This document shows positions 58,024 through 64,000 of a stretch of DNA of 64,000 bases, piece after piece (position 1 is the stretch's first letter; each line of letters opens with the position of its first letter). The notes under the pieces were generated by a model that worked only from the letters and a program-made list of their open reading frames with translations, was not told the DNA's origin and did not search any database. This stretch comes from JALHNI01 sp044226365. Its GTDB lineage: Bacteria > Acidobacteriota > Terriglobia > Bryobacterales > Bryobacteraceae. Made by a program: the position numbers and the translations under genes. The DNA is taken from assembly GCA_044226365.1 (NCBI GenBank), contig JBGAHE010000004.1:70291-134290 (forward strand), read 5' to 3'.

Positions 58024-60681
58024 CTAGGGCGCGTCCTGAATCTTCGCGAGGATGTGCTGGAGAACCGGGTCCGTCTGGCAGCCCTGAGGCGTGCCGCGCC
58101 AGAGAGCGAGGGCGGCTTCCATCTTGCGGTCCGATGCTTCGAGCGTCGCCGCACGCTGCTTGAGGAGCGGCGCGGCTTTGGCAGCGGCGGCCTTCAATTC
58201 TTCGGGCTGAAGCTGGCAGGCATTGGCGACGCCCACCACGCGCTGCAAGAGTTCATCCCAGCGGCGCGCGCGTTCCCGTACGGACAATCCGCGGCGGGTG
58301 GGGTCGAGCGAGAGCGTGCGTTCGACGCGCGAGATCGCGGCGCGAGCTTCGCTGTTCTCAGGATCTGCTTTCGCAGCGCGGCGGTACGCGTCCAGAGCCA
58401 GCGCGTCCTTGTCCTCTTTCAGCCGCGCGTGTCCCAGGCCAAGCCACGCGCCGGCATCGCCGGGAAAGTGGCCGGTGAGCGTCAGGTAAGCTTCTTCCAA
58501 CTGCTCGGGCGATCCGTATTGCTGGATCATCTCGGCCGCGCGCTTACCGAGCATAGGGTCGTCACCCCGCTGGGCAATGATCGAGAGCAACAGCGAGTTG
58601 GCCTCACGCTGGCGTCCGAACTCGGTGAGCAGGAGCGCGTAGCTGAGTTGGGCTTCGCGGCGATCGGCCTCCGCGCTAGCGGGCCAATCCTTGGCGAGAG
58701 CCTGGCGGAGCATGGGTAGAGCCTGAGCCGCTTCGCCATTGGCCTGGGCGATCCGCGCCAACCCAGCCGCCACGGGCCCATTGTCCGGCGCCTTCTTCGC
58801 CACCGCGCTGAGATACGCCGAGGCTTCGGCAAAGTGTCCCGTGCGGACCAGCGCCAAGCCGAGAGCAGCCCGGATGCGATCGTCCTGCGGAGTGAGCGCG
58901 AGGGCGGCGCGATAGGCGGCGACCGCTTCATTGAGCGAACCCTGGGCCAGCAATTGCTCGGCACGGCGATAGCTCTCTTCGCCCATGTCATGCCGGCGCG
59001 AGCGTTGCCACAGCAAGAGTCCGGAGACGAGCAGGACGGCGGACACGGTGATGGCGGCAACGACGGGGAGCCAGCTCTGGCGTGGCCCTTCGACGGGGGC
59101 GGCGTCGCTCGATTGCGGCAGCCGTCGATAGGCGGCGAAGGCGTCCTGCATCGTGAGAACGCCTACAGGCTTGGCGCCGACGCGGCTGATGACGGGCAGG
59201 CGATCCTGACCGTTGACGCCCATTTGCTGCAGAGCGGTATCGAGCGGGTCATCGGGATGGATGCGTCCCGCTTCATCGTCGGCTTCGGTGGCGAGCGCGG
59301 CGTCGCTGGCTTCGAGGGGTCGCATCGCGCGCTCCACGGTGAGCGGCTCCAGGCGATGGTCGGCCGACGGCATCAGGATGCCGTCCTGATAGGAGAGCGC
59401 CTCGTAGATGGGGCGCGGTTGCAAGCGCTGCGACAGGAAGAAGCTGCACAGGTTGGCGATCATCAGGGGAACGATGATCGTATAGTCGCGCGTGACTTCA
59501 AAGATCATGATGACGCTGGTCATCGGCGAGCGGACGATGCCCGCGAAAGCCGCGCCCATGCCCACCAGCGCGTAGGCGCCGGCGTTGCCCGTATGGTCCG
59601 GCACCAGCGTGTGCGCCGCCTGCCCCACCACGCCGCCCAGCATGGCGCCAATAAACAGACTGGGGCCGAAGACGCCGCCGGCGTTGCCGGAGCTATAGCA
59701 GCTGGCCGTGGCGATGATCTTGAGCACGAGCAACAGCAGCATCATCTGCAAGGCGAGTTGCCCGTTCAAAGCGTCGCTGACCAGGTTGTAGCCCACGCCG
59801 AGCACGCCGGGGGCGATCAAGGATAGGAGGCCGACCGTGAGTCCGCCGACGGCGGGCGCGAAGGGCTGCCAAAGCGCGGGCACGCGTTTGAACATGGCGC
59901 GTAGCCCGAGGATGAGCTTCACAAAGGCCGTGGACACCACGCCGCCCGCGACGCCGAGCAGCGCGTAGACGAGGAACTCGAGCGGATGCACGAGTTGGTA
60001 AGCCGGGACGTGGAAGAGTGGCTCGTCACCGAGCAGCACGCGCAGGACGATCCAGGAGGTGGCCGCGCCGATCACCACCGAGCCGACGACGCGCGCGTTC
60101 AAGTCGGCGAGGATCTCTTCGAGCGTAAAGAGCACCGCGGCCAGCGGCGTATTGAAGGCCGCGGCGACGGCCGCCGCAGTCCCCACGGGAATCAGTGAAC
60201 GCACGTGAGCGTCGCTCAAGCCGAGCCGGCGTCCGGCGAAGGATGCCAGGCCCGCGCCGATGTGCACCGAGGGTCCTTCGCGCCCCAGGGCCACGCCACT
60301 GCTGAGCGAGATAGAAGAGCAGATAAACTTGCCCACGACGGTCCTCAGACTGATGAAGCCGTTGCGCAGCACGAGGGCCACGCGCGTTTGCGGAATGCCG
60401 CTGCCGCGCGCCTCCGGGAAAAAGCGAAACAGGAGCCAGCCGCCGACGAGCGAGCCCACCACGGGACTCAGCACGCGCTGCGAGGCATCAGCCGTGAGGA
60501 GAAGTTTGCTCAGATGTTCGGTGAGAACGACAAAGGCCACGACGATCAGGCCGACGACGGCGCTCACCACCAGGGCCAGGAACAACAGGATCTTGTCTTC
60601 GTACTGACGGAGGTCCACTCGGGCCAGCCGCCGCTGCACCGGATGCAGCAGCCGCTGAAAACCTTGCGCTGGTTCGGGCAT
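58024..60681 (-). CDS. ClC chloride channel/exchanger fused to CBS, membrane and TPR segments
   Basis: An 885-residue protein. Residues 1-420 are a ClC core with GSGIP, GREGPSVHIGAG, LFTLEEILADLN and GNAGGVFGPSLFIG. The gating glutamate of GREGP and the inner glutamate pair are present, so a proton/chloride exchanger is possible. About 440-540 form a CBS pair (TVERAMRPLE, DRLPVISRVGAKPVGVLTMQ). A further membrane helix (WLPVVAAITVSAVLLVSGLLLW, about 550-571) leads to TPR-like repeats (YRRAEQLLAQGSLNEAVAAY onward) and a helical tail. The ClC-CBS part is common, but the extra helix and TPR domain are not usual. Topology puts the TPR part on the opposite side of the membrane from the CBS pair. 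Confidence 0.86.
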   Translation of the reverse strand: MPEPAQGFQRLLHPVQRRLARVDLRQYEDKILLFLALVVSAVVGLIVVAFVVLTEHLSKLLLTADASQRVLSPVVGSLVGGWLLFRFFPEARGSGIPQTRVALVLRNGFISLRTVVGKFICSSISLSSGVALGREGPSVHIGAGLASFAGRRLGLSDAHVRSLIPVGTAAAVAAAFNTPLAAVLFTLEEILADLNARVVGSVVIGAATSWIVLRVLLGDEPLFHVPAYQLVHPLEFLVYALLGVAGGVVSTAFVKLILGLRAMFKRVPALWQPFAPAVGGLTVGLLSLIAPGVLGVGYNLVSDALNGQLALQMMLLLLVLKIIATASCYSSGNAGGVFGPSLFIGAMLGGVVGQAAHTLVPDHTGNAGAYALVGMGAAFAGIVRSPMTSVIMIFEVTRDYTIIVPLMIANLCSFFLSQRLQPRPIYEALSYQDGILMPSADHRLEPLTVERAMRPLEASDAALATEADDEAGRIHPDDPLDTALQQMGVNGQDRLPVISRVGAKPVGVLTMQDAFAAYRRLPQSSDAAPVEGPRQSWLPVVAAITVSAVLLVSGLLLWQRSRRHDMGEESYRRAEQLLAQGSLNEAVAAYRAALALTPQDDRIRAALGLALVRTGHFAEASAYLSAVAKKAPDNGPVAAGLARIAQANGEAAQALPMLRQALAKDWPASAEADRREAQLSYALLLTEFGRQREANSLLLSIIAQRGDDPMLGKRAAEMIQQYGSPEQLEEAYLTLTGHFPGDAGAWLGLGHARLKEDKDALALDAYRRAAKADPENSEARAAISRVERTLSLDPTRRGLSVRERARRWDELLQRVVGVANACQLQPEELKAAAAKAAPLLKQRAATLEASDRKMEAALALWRGTPQGCQTDPVLQHILAKIQDAP

Positions 60682-60718
60682 CTGCTCCTATTGTCACCCC
60701 TTAGGCGACGCTGAGGGT

Positions 60719-62200
60719 CTACACTTGGCCTTCCAACTGCTGAGCGGAGAAGGGCTCCGACAGCAACATGTCTTCCGGAAGGGGATCAAAGAGGCGCGCG
60801 TTCCGCTCCACCTGTTGCCCCTGCGTGGCTAGCGAAACGGCGACAAAGACCAGCAGACTCATCAGGGGCGGGAGCAACGTATCGAGACCCGCCACGGAGA
60901 AAGGAACGTAGAAGTAGAAGAGCAGACGCGCGACCGTGCCGACAACCATGCAGGCCAGCGCACCCTGACTGGTCGCTTTGCGCCAATAGATGCCGAGGAT
61001 CAACGGCGTGACGCTGCCGGCGAAGACAAAGTCAAAGGCCACTACCAGTAGCATGCCGGGCTCGGGCTTCACATAGGCAATCCAACAGGCTGCGGCGGCC
61101 GTGGGCAGGGCGAGTAAGCGGGAGAGCAGTAGGATCTTCCGGTCGCTGACATACTCTTGGCTCCAGCGCTGCCAGATGTTGCGCGCGAGGACCACCGCGA
61201 TGACGAGAATCGCGCCGTTGGCCGTCGACATCGAGGCGCCGAGGACGCCGAGGAAGACGCAGGCACCTACAAGGTACGGGAGATGCTCGGTCGCGAGGAT
61301 CGGGAGGACCAGGCGCGAGTCGCTCAGACCCGGCGAGAGGTGCATCGCCGCAAGGCCGAGGAATGAGGCGCAAGCGCCAACTAAGATAGTCATGCCGGCG
61401 GCGTAGTAACAAGCGCGCTGGGCCGTGCGCGGACTCTCCGAAGCGAAGACGCGCTCCATAAAGTCAAGTCCGATGCAGCAGCCGAGCGAGAGCGATATCA
61501 GGTTGGCCCAGTTCGGAATGGCGCCGGCCGCGACGCTGGTCATCGCCGTGAGGTCGAAGTGCGCGGCGGGGATGTTGGCGAGCAGCGAGGTGACGCCGTG
61601 CTTCCAGGCGAGCCAGAGTGCGGCAATCGAGAGTCCGCCGACAGCCATATGCACCTGCAGCATGTCCGTCCAAATGGCGGCATAGAGTCCGCCGGCAATC
61701 GTATAGATCGTAATGATGGCGGTGGTGGCCACCAGCGCCGCGCCATAACTGATTCCGACCGCGGAGCTGACGATGTAGGCCACAGCTGACATATTACCCG
61801 CCACTAAGATCGTGAAGGACACTGTGCTCAGCACCGAGGTAAGCAACTCAGTGTTACGGTCATAACGGCGATAGTAGAACTCGGGCAGCGAGAGCAGATT
61901 CATCCGGTTCAAAGGCGCCGCCAGCCAGCGACCAACGATCAGTAAGCTGCCCGCAATGCCGAGCGCGACAATCAAGCCGGGCCACAGTCCTTGCGCGTAG
62001 GTGAGCGACGAGTTCCCGAGCGTCGCGTTACCATCGACGGCCTGAGCGGCCAAGGCCGTCCCGATGACAAAGAACGGCATGGAGCGGTTACAGACGGTGT
62101 AGTTCTTACTCGACCCTTGTACCAGGCGGTACGTATAAAGCCCGATCCCGAGTGAAATCGCGACAAATAAGACTACGGGCCAGAACATTAATGGCATCAA
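60719..62200 (-). CDS. Sodium:solute symporter (SSF family)
   Basis: A 493-residue protein with about thirteen hydrophobic segments, typical of SSF/LeuT-fold symporters. Motifs ISLGIGLYTYRLVQGSSKNY near the N-terminus, LPEFYYRRYDRNTELLTSVL, ATTAIITIYTIAGGLYAAIW and VGACVFLGVLGASMSTANGA all fit the family. The substrate is unknown: sugar, amino acid or organic acid. It is third in a minus-strand set with the propeller (15-base gap) and DUF1501 genes. The remnant at 12014-12244 is of the same family. Confidence 0.9.
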   Translation of the reverse strand: MMPLMFWPVVLFVAISLGIGLYTYRLVQGSSKNYTVCNRSMPFFVIGTALAAQAVDGNATLGNSSLTYAQGLWPGLIVALGIAGSLLIVGRWLAAPLNRMNLLSLPEFYYRRYDRNTELLTSVLSTVSFTILVAGNMSAVAYIVSSAVGISYGAALVATTAIITIYTIAGGLYAAIWTDMLQVHMAVGGLSIAALWLAWKHGVTSLLANIPAAHFDLTAMTSVAAGAIPNWANLISLSLGCCIGLDFMERVFASESPRTAQRACYYAAGMTILVGACASFLGLAAMHLSPGLSDSRLVLPILATEHLPYLVGACVFLGVLGASMSTANGAILVIAVVLARNIWQRWSQEYVSDRKILLLSRLLALPTAAAACWIAYVKPEPGMLLVVAFDFVFAGSVTPLILGIYWRKATSQGALACMVVGTVARLLFYFYVPFSVAGLDTLLPPLMSLLVFVAVSLATQGQQVERNARLFDPLPEDMLLSEPFSAQQLEGQV

Positions 62201-62215
62201 ACGTCTCCTGCCGAG

Positions 62216-63211
62216 TTAGAGTGTCTTGGGATCGATCCGCCACAGGAAGCCCTCGCGTAAGTAAGAGAGCCACACACTGCCGAAAGCCACGCGGACCGCA
62301 TCGCCGCCTTTGCCGGACCATTGCTGCACTGCCTGGTTGGTGGCAGCGTCGATGCGCGTGAGCGGAAACTCGAAGCCCGACACCCAGACAGCCCCCTCGC
62401 CCACGGCGATGTCGCCGCCGCGGGGCACGCCAGTCTCGATGGTGGCTTCGACCTTGTTCGTCTTCGGGTCAATCCGCGAGACGGCACCATCGGCTTCGCT
62501 CAACGTCCACACGGCACCTTCGCCGGTGGCCAGGAAGCGCGGCCCGTTGGCCACGGGGATGCGCTGCTCGATCAGGTTATTGCGCGGATTCACGCGCAGC
62601 AGTAAGTTCGATTCCGTGCAGGTCACCCAGACGGAGCCGAAGCCACTGGCGGCGTCGTAGCAGCCAGGCGGCGTCACGATCTCGGCGACCACTTTGTTCG
62701 TATCGGGATCGATGCGCACCAGCACGTGGCCTTTCTCGGTCAACATCCAGACGCTATCGTCCGTCGCCGTGATCCCGCCTTCGGAAGCCGCGACGGCCAA
62801 CGGAATCTTGGCAACCACCTTGTTCAGCTTCGTGTCGACGCGATACAGGTTGGGCTCACCGCAGTGGGGCAGCCACATGCTGTCGAAGCCGTAGACCATG
62901 CCGGAACATTGCTTCTGGCCGATCGGAATGGTGGCGACGATCTCGTTCTTCACGGGGTCCAGCCGGTTCAACGTGGAGTCCGGCCGACGCGAGAACCAGA
63001 TCGCGTCAGGACCGACGGCTACCCAATCGGGCACCTTCTCGATCGTGAAGATCTTACTGGGCGTGATGGTGGTGATGGGACGAGTAACTCCGGGAGTTTT
63101 TATCCCCGGCTTGGGTGGACGCGGCGGACGCTTCGCCGGCTCCGTGCCGGAGGGCGGTTGCGCCAGGAGGGCGCCAAGCGTGAGCAGGACAGGAAGGAAC
63201 GCGCGATTCAT
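62216..63211 (-). CDS. Secreted beta-propeller (virginiamycin B lyase/YncE-like fold)
   Basis: A 331-residue protein. Signal MNRAFLPVLLTLGALLAQ is followed by a proline-rich linker and about six repeats of the type AIWFSRRPDSTLNRLDPVKN, SVWMLTEKGHVLVRIDPDTN, GAVWTLSEADGAVSRIDPKT and GSVWLSYLREGFLWRIDPKT. Repeats of this spacing build a six- or seven-bladed propeller as in Vgb or YncE. No lyase catalytic residue is certain. The ATG sits right after the DUF1501 stop (TAAATG), so it is translationally coupled. Confidence 0.8.
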   Translation of the reverse strand: MNRAFLPVLLTLGALLAQPPSGTEPAKRPPRPPKPGIKTPGVTRPITTITPSKIFTIEKVPDWVAVGPDAIWFSRRPDSTLNRLDPVKNEIVATIPIGQKQCSGMVYGFDSMWLPHCGEPNLYRVDTKLNKVVAKIPLAVAASEGGITATDDSVWMLTEKGHVLVRIDPDTNKVVAEIVTPPGCYDAASGFGSVWVTCTESNLLLRVNPRNNLIEQRIPVANGPRFLATGEGAVWTLSEADGAVSRIDPKTNKVEATIETGVPRGGDIAVGEGAVWVSGFEFPLTRIDAATNQAVQQWSGKGGDAVRVAFGSVWLSYLREGFLWRIDPKTL

Positions 63212-64000
63212 TTAGCTGAGTACCTCGTGAACGACATTGCCGTGAACGTCCGTCAGGCGAAAGCCGCGGCCGCTGTATTCATAAGTGAGGCGCTTGTGAT
63301 CAATGCCCAGGATGTGCAGGATGGTGGCGTGCAGATCGTGCACGTGGCACGGCTTGTCGATCGCCTTAAAGCCGAAGTCATCGGTGGCGCCATAGGAGAG
63401 CCCGCCTTTCACCGCTCCGCCGGAGAGCCACACGGTAAAGCCGAACGGATTGTGGTCTCGGCCGGCGCCGCTCGCGCTGGTCTCGACCACCGGCGTACGG
63501 CCGAACTCCGATGCACAGACGACGAGCGTGTCGTTCCACAAGCCACGCCCTTTCAAGTCCTGAAGTAACGCGGCGAAGGGTTGATCGACTTCGCTGGCCG
63601 CCTTGCGATGCTTGAGGATGTTGTCCGCGAATCCCAGGGGTCGCCGCGGTCGTGATGGAGGTGAACCATGCGCACGCCTTTCTCAATCAGGCGCGCCGCC
63701 ATCAGGCAACCACGGCCGGTGCTGCTGTTGCCGTAGAGCTTCCGCGTCGCCTCGGACTCGCGGCGGATGTCAAAGACTTCCGGCGCTTCCGCCTGCATAC
63801 GGAAAGCAGTCTCCATCGAAAGGATACTCGCCTCAAGCTCAAAGTCCTTCTCCGCGGCGCGACTTTGATGCATCGTGTTGAGTTGCTTGAGCAAGTCGAC
63901 CTCGAGCTTCTGACGGGCCGGATCCGTGCGCGAGTTTGAGGTATAGGGAAGTAACTTACTCGCATCGAAGGTCTTTTCCACCTTGTCCGAGATGTAAGTT
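63212..64000 (-). pseudogene. DUF1501 protein with one frameshift, incomplete at the window end
   Basis: The N-terminal side runs in from beyond 64000 and reads TYISDKVEKTFDASKLLPYT, then VHLHHDRGDPWDS, but then leaves frame. The other frame resumes DNILKHRKAASEVDQPFAAL, then LQDLKGRGLWNDTLVVCASE and a normal DUF1501 end (GRTPVVETS, ATILHILGIDHKRLT). The break is near 63622-63630 and fits a single-base deletion. It could be real decay or a read error. Its neighbours, a propeller and a symporter, share the strand. An intact DUF1501 gene is present at 51780-53189. Confidence 0.75.

Overview
The window is GC-rich chromosomal DNA from a bacterium most like the Acidobacteriota, probably the Bryobacterales/Solibacter-Paludibaculum side. 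This is inferred from gene content, not from a marker gene. The pointers are a PadR-controlled FtsX-type permease (ADOP family), an ECF sigma factor of the TIGR02999 type divergent from a Pkn2-type kinase with a TPR-like tail, a DUF1549/DUF1553 plus DUF1501 pair, an Oar-like TonB receptor divergent from a membrane winged-helix regulator, and many secreted beta-propeller proteins. No rRNA, CRISPR array or replication origin is visible. One tRNA, tRNA-Thr(CGT), is present.

Layout. 1-6.5 kb: envelope and housekeeping genes (YicC fragment, MsbA-like ABC exporter, family 9 glycosyltransferase, a 56-residue Trm112-like protein too short for routine ORF calling, a sugar-type binding lipoprotein, and a YfhO-like membrane protein whose stop codon lies inside tRNA-Thr). 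6.5-12.6 kb: an accessory island abutting the tRNA, with a complete IS3-family element, hypothetical genes, a ribbon-helix-helix gene, a Phd antitoxin with a frameshifted PIN toxin, and gene debris including a symporter tail. 12.6-18.6 kb: secreted proteins, including a TPR-secretin-cohesin protein and a CAP-domain protein. 18.6-25.7 kb: kinase/ECF sigma pair, a dead permease tail, PadR with a near-perfect 30-bp operator, the intact ADOP permease, and a rhomboid-like protein. 26-38 kb: a metal and envelope locus on the minus strand (CzcC/CzcB/CzcA-like efflux system, DUF190, YeaQ-like, DUF2007-like, MgtE, nucleoside hydrolase). It is divergent from a NarL-type two-component system followed by a second efflux adaptor and an amidohydrolase.

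38-48.7 kb: a secreted propeller with a DP-repeat tail, MFS transporter, tryptophanyl-tRNA synthetase, RNA m5U methyltransferase, NRDE and DinB proteins, and a packed aquaporin-GMC oxidoreductase-VOC-DM13 set. 48.7-64 kb: a cytochrome-like DUF1549/1553 protein and DUF1501 protein, a perfect 15-bp hairpin with flanking AAAAGTG repeats, the Oar-like receptor and its divergent membrane regulator, a chloride channel fused to CBS, membrane and TPR segments, a sodium:solute symporter, a secreted propeller, and a frameshifted DUF1501 gene running off the end.

The best leads for undescribed biology are the ClC-CBS-TM-TPR fusion, the Czc/DUF190/MgtE operon facing a NarL-type system with its own adaptor, and the receptor/membrane-regulator pair with an 11-bp-phased direct repeat between them. 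None is proved by sequence alone.
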